NCBI RefSeq assembly: GCF_000745955.1
Contig: NZ_JQKH01000015.1
Span: forward strand, 1-37,069
Reading direction: 5' to 3'
DNA length: 37,069 nt
Source: Alysiella crassa DSM 2578
Lineage (GTDB): Bacteria; Pseudomonadota; Gammaproteobacteria; Burkholderiales; Neisseriaceae
Shown: in pieces, positions 25,785 through 34,131 of the stretch
Numbering within the stretch: position 1 is the stretch's first letter
How the letters are laid out: each line of letters opens with the position of its first letter
Translations under genes and position numbers: made by a program
Notes under the pieces: model-generated
What the model saw: only the letters and a program-made list of their open reading frames with translations
Databases searched by the model: none
Told to the model about the DNA's origin: nothing

Positions 25785-27410
25785 ATGTGGCTCAATGATT
25801 TACTCAACAATCCGCCGCCGAAATACCAGCCACTTGTAGCACAAACGGCGGCTTTGGTGGCGCAACTGAATGGCGCGCGTTCAGTTGCCTTATTTTTTGA
25901 TGATACGGTATGTTTCACGGCGGCATTGTTGGCGGCGTGGCAGGTGGGGGCTGATGTGTTTTTATTGCCCAACCAACAAGCGGAAGCGGTTACTTGGGCA
26001 GCACAAGCAGAGATTTTATTGTCAGATACGCCGATTCAACACAAAAATAATATACTGATAAATTTCAATACATTATTACCATCACATACCCAGCCATTCA
26101 CATTCAGGCTGCCTGAACAATCCACACTTTTTTTACAAACATCGGGTTCAACAGGCACAGCCAAAATCGTGCGCAAAACCTGCGCCCAAATGTGCGCCGA
26201 AGCCGAAGCGGTGGCGCGTGAATTGCCCAACCATTGGCAAAATCTCCCTGTATTATCAGGTATTTCGGCGCAGCATTTGTATGGTTTAACTTTTCGCGTC
26301 TTTGTGGCGTTGAAAATGGGCTGGCGCATTTCGGGCGAACAATGCCGCTATCCCGAAGATTTTACAGGATTATCCACGCAAACCTGTGTGTGGTTAAGCA
26401 GCCCAACGGTGCTATCGCATTTTGGCGAACAGCGCAATTGGGCGCGTTTGCGTGAACACCTTATGGGCGTAATCAGTGCGGGCGGTATGCTGTCTAAACA
26501 AACCATTGAATTATTTGAACATCAACTGAATTTACCCATTTTAGACATTTACGGTAGCACGGAAACAGGCGTGATGGCGCGGCGATGGGGCACAAGCCAA
26601 CATCAATTATTACCCGATGTGGCAGCGCGTTTAGACGAACACGGTTGCCTGTGCGTACGCTCGGCGTGGTCGGACGGCGAACAAGTAACGGCAGACAGCG
26701 CGGAAATTTTAGACAACACATTGATTTTACATGGAAGAAATGACCGAATCATCAAATTAGCCGATAAACGCATTTCACTACACCAAATTGAAATGGCATT
26801 GATGGCTCACGATTTTGTGGCAGATGTGTCTTGTGCGCTGTGGCAAAATCGCGTGGCGGCGTGGTTGCAATTAAGCGCGGCTGGCGTGGCAGCGGTACGG
26901 CAATCTGGGCGCGTGGCGGCATTGGCAGCTTTGCGACAATCGCTTGTTTTGTCTATAGAAAAAGTGGCTTTGCCGCGTTATTGGCGTTTGACGGCAGACG
27001 CATTGCCCAGAAATTCGCAAGGTAAATTGGCAGCCGCCGAATTTAACCGTGCATTTTGCGAATCGCCCACGCGACCTGATTGGCAATTGGTGGCAGAACA
27101 GGAAAATGAATGGCATTTTTCAGGCTGCGTGCCGATGGATTTGCGTTATTTTTCGGGGCATTTTGCGGATTTTCCTTTGGTGGCTGGCGTGGTGCAATTG
27201 CAATGGGCAATGGATTTGGCGCGACAATTTGCATGGGGGCAAGCGGCGGTGGTGCAAATGGAAAACGTGAAATATCAGCAATTTATCCGCCCAAATGACG
27301 TGGTGGATTTAACACTGCAATGGGACGCGGGCAAGGGCAAAGTATCGTTTCGTTTAATGGTAGAGGGTCGGGCGTGTTCTTCTGGTCGGGCGGTTTTGCA
27401 GGCTGCCTGA
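25785..27410 (+). CDS. Acyl/aryl-AMP ligase fused to ApeI-type dehydratase
   Basis: A 541-aa two-domain protein. Residues 1 to about 425 form an ANL-type adenylation domain: P-loop TSGSTGTAK at 119-127, YGSTETG at 254-260, GRNDRIIKLADKRIS near 315-329, and the catalytic Lys412 in PRNSQGKL. Residues 430-541 are a hotdog domain with YFSGHFADFPLVAGVVQL at 453-470, like FabA/FabZ/ApeI, with His457 as likely catalytic residue. The first half should activate the aromatic starter acid for loading on ACP, and the second half dehydrates 3-hydroxyacyl chains. In enterobacterial APE clusters these are separate genes (ApeH and ApeI). DUS-coded FRLPE is at 107-111, and the C-terminal LQAA is also DUS-derived. 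Confidence 0.86.
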   Translation: MWLNDLLNNPPPKYQPLVAQTAALVAQLNGARSVALFFDDTVCFTAALLAAWQVGADVFLLPNQQAEAVTWAAQAEILLSDTPIQHKNNILINFNTLLPSHTQPFTFRLPEQSTLFLQTSGSTGTAKIVRKTCAQMCAEAEAVARELPNHWQNLPVLSGISAQHLYGLTFRVFVALKMGWRISGEQCRYPEDFTGLSTQTCVWLSSPTVLSHFGEQRNWARLREHLMGVISAGGMLSKQTIELFEHQLNLPILDIYGSTETGVMARRWGTSQHQLLPDVAARLDEHGCLCVRSAWSDGEQVTADSAEILDNTLILHGRNDRIIKLADKRISLHQIEMALMAHDFVADVSCALWQNRVAAWLQLSAAGVAAVRQSGRVAALAALRQSLVLSIEKVALPRYWRLTADALPRNSQGKLAAAEFNRAFCESPTRPDWQLVAEQENEWHFSGCVPMDLRYFSGHFADFPLVAGVVQLQWAMDLARQFAWGQAAVVQMENVKYQQFIRPNDVVDLTLQWDAGKGKVSFRLMVEGRACSSGRAVLQAA

Positions 27411-27435
27411 AAATCATCTGAATGGTATTCTGATA

Positions 27436-29703
27436 ATGAAATCCATGAAATTATTAAGCAAATCATACGCTGTATTGTGCATATTGCTTGCTGTTTGGCT
27501 GGGCGCACAATTTGTGCAACACACGCCCATTCAAACACAGCTTACCGCGCTTTTACCGCAACACAACACCAGCGACCCCGTGTGGCTCGCCGCCGACCAA
27601 GCGCAAGAAAAACAATTAAATCAGCAAATTATTGTGCTGGTGGGCGCAGACAATCCAGACAAAGCATTTGAATCAGCCGCACAAGTCGCACAACGATGGC
27701 AACAAAGCGGCTTGTTTGCGGCGGTGGACAGTCAAATTGAGCCAGATGTGGCGGCGTTGCGGCAATCATTGACCAGCTTGGGTGCGGCAACTTTGCCCGC
27801 AGAACAAGTCCATCAACTCTATGAAAATCCACAACAATATTTTACGGAACGCGCTGAAGCTGCCGCCAATCCGTTTTCAGGCAGCCTGTTGTCGCTGGAA
27901 GACGATTGGTTGGGTTTTTCACGATTTGTTTTGCAAAAACAATCATCTAGTCAATTATTATGGCACAACGAACACGCCATGCTCTACACCGAGCGCGATG
28001 GCAAAACATGGGTGTGGCTGCGGGCGCGTTTGCCGAATACGACACCCAATATTGCCCTATTGAACTTATTACACAAAAGCAAAACTCAAGCACAAGCCGA
28101 ACATTATCAAATACTTGCCACAGGTGGCGCACTGTTCGCCGCCCACGCCAAGCAAAACGCGGAACGTGAAAGCAGCTTGATGTCGGCGGTGGGTTTATCG
28201 CTGACATTTGCGTTGTTGTTGGCGGTATTTCGCTCGTGGCGGGTGTTGGCGGTGGGTTTACCGTTGGCGGTGGGGGTGTTGGTGGGTTTGGTGGCGACTG
28301 TAGCGGTGTTTGGCGAAATCCATACGCTGACTTTGGTGGTGGGAACGAGTTTGGTGGGGGTATTGGTGGATTTTCCCTTGCATTGGCTTGCGCCGTCATT
28401 GTTCAGGCAGCCTGAAAATGCGTGGCATGGCGCGGAAAGTATGCGCCGCGTGTTACCCAGTTTTGTGATCAGTTTGGCAATTACGGTGTTGGGCTATGCG
28501 TTGCTGTGGTTCACGCCGCTTCCTGTGTTGCGACAAACGGCGGTGTTTTCGGCGGCGGCGTTATTGGGGGCGGTGGCGGCAACGGTGTGTTTTTTGCCGC
28601 CCCTGTTTGCGCGTTATCAAGCGAAAACGTGGCAGATTTCATGGGCAAATTTGTCCAATCATAATGTGGTGCGTCAATGGCGACTATTGGCGGCTATTTT
28701 GGCGATTTTTTTGTGTATCGGCGCAAGCAAATCGCAATGGCAAGACGATATTCGCCAATGGGCAAATTTGCCACCTGATTTATTGGCAGACGCGCAACAC
28801 ATCGCGCAAATCAGCGGCATGGGCGCAAGCAAAACAATTTTGCTACGCGCTGATTCTGCCGATAAATTATTAAAATTAAACCAACAAGTTGAACAAAAAT
28901 TACACCAGCATGGGTTCACGCAAACCCAATCTTTACACCAATGGCTTTTGCCCAGCGATGAACAAATGGCGTTGAAAAATCAATTGGCAAAATTAGCAAG
29001 GCAGCCTGAACAATTTGCGCCTTTGGTGGATTTGGGTGTGCCACCCGAAACGGTGCAGGCTGCCTTAAATCAGGCGGCAAGTGCGCCTGTGGTGGCTTTG
29101 GCAGACAGTTTGGCTGCGCCACAAGCGGAAGGGTTTCGGGATTTGTATTTGGGGGAAATTTCGGGGCAATTTGCGTCTGTGTTACGCGTGGGCGGCGATG
29201 ATGTGGCGGCGGTGGCGTTGCCCGATGGCGCGATGTGGCTAGATAAACGCGCACATTTAAATCAGCAATTTAGCGAAACGCGTTTTCAGGCTGCATGGTT
29301 AAAAATACTGTCGTTTGCTTTGGCGTGGGTGATGTTGTGGTGGCGATTTGGCTGGCGACGTGGCAGTTTGATGTTGGCGGTGGCGGTGGCGGCGGTATTG
29401 GGGACAATTGGTGCTTTGGGTTGGCTGGGGGTGGCGGTGGGCTTGTTTGCCATGTTTGGCTTATTATTAGCGGCGGCAATTGGGGTAGATTATGCGGTGT
29501 ACACGCTGACTGCGCCCGAATCCAAAACGGCGCGATTGGCTGGCATCACATTGGCGGCGGCAACCACGTCTATTTCCTTTATTTTACTGATGTTCAGTAC
29601 CACGCCTGCGGTGGCTTCGTTTGGTTTGAGCGTGGCGATTGGGGTGGGCTTGAGCTGGCTGGGGGCGGTGGGTTTGTTGTGCGGGCAAACGGATAAGCCA
29701 TGA
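27436..29703 (+). CDS. MMPL/RND-type exporter of APE cluster (ApeM-like)
   Basis: A 755-aa inner-membrane protein with two repeats of one TM helix, a periplasmic domain and five TM helices. The first periplasmic domain is about 30-235, followed by TM bundle SSLMSAVGLSLTFALLLAVFRSWRVLAVGLPLAVGVL. The second is about 425-600, followed by a bundle ending GLSWLGAVGLLCG. GVDYAVYTLTAPES near 677-690 is the RND-type conserved segment. It should use the proton gradient to export the aryl polyene lipid. Two in-frame ATGs (27436, 27445) are possible starts. It overlaps the next gene by 4 nt (ATGA). Confidence 0.86.
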   Translation: MKSMKLLSKSYAVLCILLAVWLGAQFVQHTPIQTQLTALLPQHNTSDPVWLAADQAQEKQLNQQIIVLVGADNPDKAFESAAQVAQRWQQSGLFAAVDSQIEPDVAALRQSLTSLGAATLPAEQVHQLYENPQQYFTERAEAAANPFSGSLLSLEDDWLGFSRFVLQKQSSSQLLWHNEHAMLYTERDGKTWVWLRARLPNTTPNIALLNLLHKSKTQAQAEHYQILATGGALFAAHAKQNAERESSLMSAVGLSLTFALLLAVFRSWRVLAVGLPLAVGVLVGLVATVAVFGEIHTLTLVVGTSLVGVLVDFPLHWLAPSLFRQPENAWHGAESMRRVLPSFVISLAITVLGYALLWFTPLPVLRQTAVFSAAALLGAVAATVCFLPPLFARYQAKTWQISWANLSNHNVVRQWRLLAAILAIFLCIGASKSQWQDDIRQWANLPPDLLADAQHIAQISGMGASKTILLRADSADKLLKLNQQVEQKLHQHGFTQTQSLHQWLLPSDEQMALKNQLAKLARQPEQFAPLVDLGVPPETVQAALNQAASAPVVALADSLAAPQAEGFRDLYLGEISGQFASVLRVGGDDVAAVALPDGAMWLDKRAHLNQQFSETRFQAAWLKILSFALAWVMLWWRFGWRRGSLMLAVAVAAVLGTIGALGWLGVAVGLFAMFGLLLAAAIGVDYAVYTLTAPESKTARLAGITLAAATTSISFILLMFSTTPAVASFGLSVAIGVGLSWLGAVGLLCGQTDKP

Positions 29704-30302
29704 ATATTTGTATTTATTACGCCGCGCCCGATTTTGCGGTGTGGTATGACCCCAACCGTTTGTCTGCCGCCGACCAAGTTCGCATGAAACAATCTTTGGA
29801 TTGGCGCACCAGTCGGGCAATCCAAAACTATGTGCAACAAGAAAACGGTGTATTCAGCCATTCACATGGACACGCCCTTTATGCGGTTTCCGATGTTTCA
29901 GGCAGCCTGAAAACGCGTTTTGGGGTGGATTTGGAATATGTGCAAACCCGCGAATTTGCCACGTGGCACGAACAACAAATTATCAGCGATGATGAACTGA
30001 TTTTTTTGCAACAATCATGTTCCCCCATCAATTATTACGCGCTGTGGACACTCAAGGAAAGTTTGATTAAGGCGAATCATGGCGAATGGGCAGATTTGGC
30101 AAATGTGGGCGTGATGGCGCGTGATGGGCAATGGTGTTTGCACGCGCATGGGGTGGGCAATTGGCAAGGTGCTGTGTGGCAATTGGGCGAGTTTGTGATA
30201 GCTGCGGTGTGGCAAGACGCAGATGTGTTCATTGAATGGCGTGGATTGGGGGCGTGGTCGGCGGAACATCCGCGTGAATATTGGCGGTTTCAGGCTGCCT
30301 GA
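29700..30302 (+). CDS. 4'-phosphopantetheinyl transferase
   Basis: A 200-aa Sfp/AcpT-type enzyme with the magnesium-binding GVDLE at 75-79 and WTLKESLIKA at 116-125 (Lys119, Glu120, Lys124), the two hallmark motifs. It would attach the phosphopantetheine arm from CoA to the Ser residues of the two dedicated ACPs at 31964 and 32229. A DUS codes SGSLK directly before the GVDLE motif. Coupled to the exporter gene by a 4-nt overlap. Confidence 0.85.
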   Translation: MNICIYYAAPDFAVWYDPNRLSAADQVRMKQSLDWRTSRAIQNYVQQENGVFSHSHGHALYAVSDVSGSLKTRFGVDLEYVQTREFATWHEQQIISDDELIFLQQSCSPINYYALWTLKESLIKANHGEWADLANVGVMARDGQWCLHAHGVGNWQGAVWQLGEFVIAAVWQDADVFIEWRGLGAWSAEHPREYWRFQAA

Positions 30303-30356
30303 AAATTCTAAATACACCTGTTATAATTCACAAAAAATCATTTCACTTAAAACAAC

Positions 30357-31064
30357 ATGAATTTTCATTTATCCAAATGGCACACCGTTTCCACGCGCCT
30401 ACACACGCCGCAACATTGGCACGACTGGGCGCACGGCATACTGAATCCCAACACGCTTGCCGACACCGCCCCCGAACTCCCCTTTCTGCCCGCCATGCAA
30501 CGCCGCCGTTTGAGTTTATCCGCACGGCTGATGTTTCAGGCTGCCTACGAAGTGGTGGGCGAACAACATTGCCCCACCGTTTTCGTTTCCCACGATGGCG
30601 AATTAAACCGCAGTCTTGCATTATGGCAAACCCTGTTGCGCGAAAACAGCGTGTCGCCCACATCATTTGGTTTATCCGTGCATAATGCGCTGGTGGGGCA
30701 ATGGAGCATGTTGCGCGGCGACACCAGCGAAAACACCGCACTCGCCGCCCAATATGACGGCTGGGAACTTGCCATCGCCGAAGCGGTCGCCTTGTTACAC
30801 GAAGGCGCAAAACAGGTTTTGGTCATTGCGGCTGATGAACCTTTGGGGCAGCCTGAAATTCATGCCACACGCGCCCCGTTCCCCTATGCAGTTGCCGCCC
30901 TATTGCAACACGGCGATGATTGCACACTTACCCGCCACCCCCACACCCAAACCACAGGCGATTACTGGGGCGCACTCCATTGGACAAAACACATGCTGTT
31001 ACCCAAACACCATTTCACTCAACACTACCCAACGAGCGCGTGGCAATGGCACATTACACCCTAA
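30357..31064 (+). CDS. Short beta-ketoacyl-synthase-like protein (chain-length-factor type, ApeC-like)
   Basis: A 235-aa protein related to the N-terminal half of ketosynthases. LSLSARLMFQAAYEVVG, SPTSFGLSVHNALVGQWSML and AIAEAVALLHEGAKQVLVIAADEP line up with the ketosynthase core, but the active-site Cys is absent (SVHNA at the equivalent place), and the protein stops where full enzymes continue. This matches the short ketosynthase-like family in APE clusters that pairs with ApeO. It overlaps the acyltransferase gene by 19 nt. Confidence 0.78.
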   Translation: MNFHLSKWHTVSTRLHTPQHWHDWAHGILNPNTLADTAPELPFLPAMQRRRLSLSARLMFQAAYEVVGEQHCPTVFVSHDGELNRSLALWQTLLRENSVSPTSFGLSVHNALVGQWSMLRGDTSENTALAAQYDGWELAIAEAVALLHEGAKQVLVIAADEPLGQPEIHATRAPFPYAVAALLQHGDDCTLTRHPHTQTTGDYWGALHWTKHMLLPKHHFTQHYPTSAWQWHITP

Positions 31065-31819
31065 ACCAATATTGGCGACTGTTTGCCAGCGCATTGGGTT
31101 TTGTGATTTTTGGCGTATGTGGCGTATTGTTTAAACTCATCTTGTTGCCCTATCAACCTAAAAGCTACGCCCCATGTTCAGGCAACCTGAACACCCAATT
31201 AGCCGCCCGCCGTTTGGTGAATCGCTCATGGTTTTGGTTTACCCAATATTTAATTAAAATGCGGATTGTGGAAGCCCATTTTCACGGCTTTGACAAACTT
31301 GGACGGCGCGGACAATTAATTCTCGCCAACCACCCATCATTGCTGGACGTGGTGTTTATTTTAAGCCGTATTCCCGAAGCCAATTGCATTGTCAAAACCG
31401 ATTTATTATGCAACCCAGCCATGAATAGCCAAATTCGCGCGTGCGGCTATTTGCCCAATCGGGAAGACCTTGATTTTATAGAACAAGTCCACGAAATTTT
31501 GCAAAATCAAACCCTGCTGATTTTCCCCGAAGGCACGCGCACAGGTTGGGACGGCGAAGTGAAATTTCATCGCGGCGCGGTGTCCATCGGTTTACGCAGC
31601 GCAAAGGTGATTACGCCGATAGTGGTCAAAATGTCGCCACCTAATTACAAAAAAGGGCAAGCATGGTACAAAATTCCCCTGCAAAAACCCGTGTATCATT
31701 TTACCGTAGGCGATGATATTGACCCGCAAACATGGTTGGCAGAAAAACCGCTTCCCATTGCAGCGCGGCGACTGAATGATTATTTACAGGATTATTTTAA
31801 TCAACATTCAAAGTGTTAG
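31046..31819 (+). CDS. PlsC-type 1-acyl-sn-glycerol-3-phosphate acyltransferase-like protein (ApeD-like)
   Basis: A 257-aa LPLAT-family protein with an N-terminal membrane helix. The catalytic HxxxxD is NHPSLLD with His96 and Asp101, and the acceptor-binding motif FPEGTRTG is at 160-167. In an APE locus it probably acylates the polyene anchor rather than making phosphatidic acid. The ATG at 31046 (MAHYTLNQYW) is preferred, because the longer open frame runs through the upstream gene in another frame. It is coupled to the upstream gene by overlap. Confidence 0.83.
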   Translation: MAHYTLNQYWRLFASALGFVIFGVCGVLFKLILLPYQPKSYAPCSGNLNTQLAARRLVNRSWFWFTQYLIKMRIVEAHFHGFDKLGRRGQLILANHPSLLDVVFILSRIPEANCIVKTDLLCNPAMNSQIRACGYLPNREDLDFIEQVHEILQNQTLLIFPEGTRTGWDGEVKFHRGAVSIGLRSAKVITPIVVKMSPPNYKKGQAWYKIPLQKPVYHFTVGDDIDPQTWLAEKPLPIAARRLNDYLQDYFNQHSKC

Positions 31820-31866
31820 CATTTTTCAGGCTGCCTTACAATACGCAACCAAATATTGAATACGGC

Positions 31867-31932
31867 GTAGGGTGGGTGTAAACCCACCGAAATCGTTAAT
31901 AATCACTAATGGTGGGTTTACACCCACCCTAC
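31867..31932. repeat. Perfect 22-bp inverted repeat upstream of the ACP genes
   Basis: GTAGGGTGGGTGTAAACCCACC (31867-31888) pairs without mismatch with 31911-31932. It is preceded by a DUS joined to a decayed IS/MITE end (CTTACAATACGCAACC, 31835-31850). It is similar in plan to the palindrome at 21601-21679. It fills the only gap of note in the distal half of the cluster. Confidence 0.65.
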
Positions 31933-31963
31933 ACAATTTTTACCCACAACGAGAAAGCAAAAA

Positions 31964-32224
31964 ATGAGCAATTTAAATCAAGAAATCAAAGAATTAATCA
32001 TCAACAGTCTCGGTTTAGAAGACTTAACTGCCGCCGATATTGACGACCACACTCCCTTATTTGGCGATGACGGTTTGGGTTTGGACAGCGTGGACGCACT
32101 GGAACTGGGTCTTGCCGTACAAAAACATTTTGGTTTTCAATTGGATAAAGAAAATCAAGAATTGCGCGACAGTTTCGCCAATGTCAGCAGTTTAGCGGCA
32201 TTTATCAGCAAAATGAAAGGATAA
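31964..32224 (+). CDS. Acyl carrier protein 1 (ApeE/ApeF-like)
   Basis: An 86-aa acidic four-helix carrier protein with the attachment Ser42 in GLGLDSVDALEL. GAGAAAG-type ribosome site. It is one of two tandem ACPs expected to carry the aryl starter and the growing polyene. The PPTase at 29700 is the likely activator. Confidence 0.87.
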   Translation: MSNLNQEIKELIINSLGLEDLTAADIDDHTPLFGDDGLGLDSVDALELGLAVQKHFGFQLDKENQELRDSFANVSSLAAFISKMKG

Positions 32225-32228
32225 GTTT

Positions 32229-32486
32229 ATGAATGAACAAGAAATTCGCCAAATTTTATTGGACGCATTGGAAAGTCTATTTGAAGTGGACATCAGTCAA
32301 GTGTCAGGCAGCACCCATTTATACGAAGATTTGGAAATTGACAGCATTGACGCGATTGACTTAATTGACCACATCAAACGTCAAACAGGACACAAATTGC
32401 AAGCCGAAGATTTCCGCGCTGTGCGTACGGTGGACGATGTGGTCGCCGCCGTATTAAAAAAGCAAAATCAACAGGCTAACTCATGA
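32229..32486 (+). CDS. Acyl carrier protein 2 (ApeF/ApeE-like)
   Basis: An 85-aa acidic carrier protein with Ser39 in DLEIDSIDAIDLI. It begins 4 bp after the first ACP with an AAGGA ribosome site. Its stop overlaps the start of the next gene by 4 nt. The sequence is clearly different from ACP 1, so the two probably do different jobs (starter loading and extension). Confidence 0.87.
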   Translation: MNEQEIRQILLDALESLFEVDISQVSGSTHLYEDLEIDSIDAIDLIDHIKRQTGHKLQAEDFRAVRTVDDVVAAVLKKQNQQANS

Positions 32487-33022
32487 AAATCCTGCTCGGC
32501 ATACTGCTGGGCGTGGCGAGTGTGGCGTATCCTTTGCTGTGGTATTTTGGGCGCGAACAGGGCTGGTTTGGCTGGCTGGCGGTGGCGATGTTGCTGCTGT
32601 GGCTGATTCGCGCCGCCACGCAACGGGATAGGGCACAAAAGTTGGTGTCGCTGGCGGTGGCGGTATTTTTTGCGTTGGTGTTGATGTTCAGGCAGCCTGA
32701 AAGCATGTATTGGTATCCTGTGGCGGTGAATGTGTTGATGTTATTCGCCTTTGGCAGCAGTTTGTTTGCCAAACAGAGTTTGATTGAACGGCTGGCGCGT
32801 TTGCAAACGCCCGATTTGCCGCCAAGCGGTGTCGCCTACACGCGCAAAGTTACGCAGATTTGGTGCGTGTTTTTTGTGCTAAACGGTGGCACGGCGGCGG
32901 TGTTGGCGTGGCTGGGGTGGCATGATTGGTGGGCGATTTATACGGGCATTGTGGCGTATATTTTGATGGGTTTACTGCTGGGCGGTGAATTTTTGTATCG
33001 TAAGTTGATTTTGAAGGTGTAA
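32483..33022 (+). CDS. Membrane protein of APE cluster (ApeG/COG4648-like)
   Basis: A 179-aa inner-membrane protein with about five to six TM segments (MKILLGILLGVASVAYPLLWYF at the start; GGTAAVLAWLGWHDWWAIYTGIVAYILMGLLLGGEFLYRK near the end). The KVTQIWCVFFVLNGG stretch is typical of the COG4648 family found in aryl polyene loci. Function is unknown. A DUS codes FRQPE in a loop. It is coupled to ACP 2 by a 4-nt overlap, and only 2 nt separate its stop from the following AAA ATPase gene. Confidence 0.8.
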   Translation: MKILLGILLGVASVAYPLLWYFGREQGWFGWLAVAMLLLWLIRAATQRDRAQKLVSLAVAVFFALVLMFRQPESMYWYPVAVNVLMLFAFGSSLFAKQSLIERLARLQTPDLPPSGVAYTRKVTQIWCVFFVLNGGTAAVLAWLGWHDWWAIYTGIVAYILMGLLLGGEFLYRKLILKV

Positions 33023-33024
33023 AA

Positions 33025-34131
33025 ATGAAAATTGTGGAAATTCATACGCATAATTTGGGCGCAGTACCTAATGGCAAATTATCATTGATGAACGATTGGC
33101 GCGGCGAAGTGGAAAATCGGGTGCTGCTGACGGGCGTAAATGGTTGTGGCAAATCTACATTATTGCGAGCAATTGCGATGATGTGGGAGGCGTTGGGATA
33201 TTGGTTGGAACACAAGAAAATTCTGCCTGAAAATCATCATAGTGCGAATTATTTTGAAAAATGGGGTTGCAGCATTGCAATTGTTTTAGATGATGTTACC
33301 GATATTACGGGTACATCAAAACAAAAAATCGGCTTGGTATTTGGCGACCAAGAATGGTTTCATCAAACGGAATTGAATAACAGGATAGATATTGAATGGA
33401 TTGGGGAAACATATCAAGATTTCCTTATTTTGTGTGTGGTTGAAACAAGGGAAGAACGTCAATCTGATAATCCCTTATCCTTTCTGCTACCCACAGCCAA
33501 CTGGTTTGAAACATGGTCGCACAAACGCAAAGCATTGATGATTTCAGACAGCATAAAAGGTTTACCCAATATGATGTATTTAGACGCAGAAGAACGCCGA
33601 TGGGTTAAACCTACTGAAAATGTTGGCGAATTTTATGCTGATTTGGTTTCACAGCGTTGGTTAGCTAAATATTTGGTCAATAAAGATTGGCGTGGTCAAT
33701 TAGAAGCATCTTTGATTAATTTGAAAATTTTAGATAATGACAAATTCAATGTAACCATAGATAAATTAAACCAATTTTTATCTGATAAAAAAATATTAAA
33801 AAAATTATCTGAATATTCTAATCGCATTGATGTGCAATTGGGGAAAACGTCATTTGGTCTAGACGAATTAAGTTCAGGCGAACACCAAGTGTTAATTATG
33901 TTATTTTTGATGTTGCGTTGGTTAAATAAAGGCGGGATTGTATTGATTGACGAACCCGATTTGTTTTTGCACCCATCGCTGGTGTCAGGTTTTTTGTCCA
34001 CGCTGGAATTGGAAGCAGAACGGCTGGGGGCGCAATTAATCATCACATCGCATTCTGATGATGTGTGGCGGCGATATGAAAATTTTGGTGTGCGGATTGA
34101 TATGAGCGGAGGTGAATATAATGTCCGCTAA
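33025..34131 (+). CDS. AAA-family ATPase, AriA-like (putative PARIS-type defence component)
   Basis: A 368-aa ABC/SMC-related ATPase of the AAA_15/AAA_21 kind. Walker A GVNGCGKST is at 37-45, signature-like LSSGEHQ at 282-288, Walker B IVLIDEPD at 305-312 and His343 in ITSHSDD. Together with the DUF4435 protein encoded next it has the composition of the PARIS antiphage system, where AriA assembles as an ATPase sensor that holds AriB. The ribosome site GAAGGTG overlaps the end of the ApeG-like gene. Codon and base use from about 33220 are visibly more AT-rich than the GC-rich apeG-like gene before it, suggesting separate ancestry. It might instead be an OLD-like or other AAA/TOPRIM pair. Not a known APE component. 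Confidence 0.83.
   Translation: MKIVEIHTHNLGAVPNGKLSLMNDWRGEVENRVLLTGVNGCGKSTLLRAIAMMWEALGYWLEHKKILPENHHSANYFEKWGCSIAIVLDDVTDITGTSKQKIGLVFGDQEWFHQTELNNRIDIEWIGETYQDFLILCVVETREERQSDNPLSFLLPTANWFETWSHKRKALMISDSIKGLPNMMYLDAEERRWVKPTENVGEFYADLVSQRWLAKYLVNKDWRGQLEASLINLKILDNDKFNVTIDKLNQFLSDKKILKKLSEYSNRIDVQLGKTSFGLDELSSGEHQVLIMLFLMLRWLNKGGIVLIDEPDLFLHPSLVSGFLSTLELEAERLGAQLIITSHSDDVWRRYENFGVRIDMSGGEYNVR

Noticed and set aside
28496-29696. Several plus-strand frames inside the MMPL gene
   Set aside because: They are alternate frames of a continuous 755-aa exporter and give Gly/Cys/Arg-rich products.
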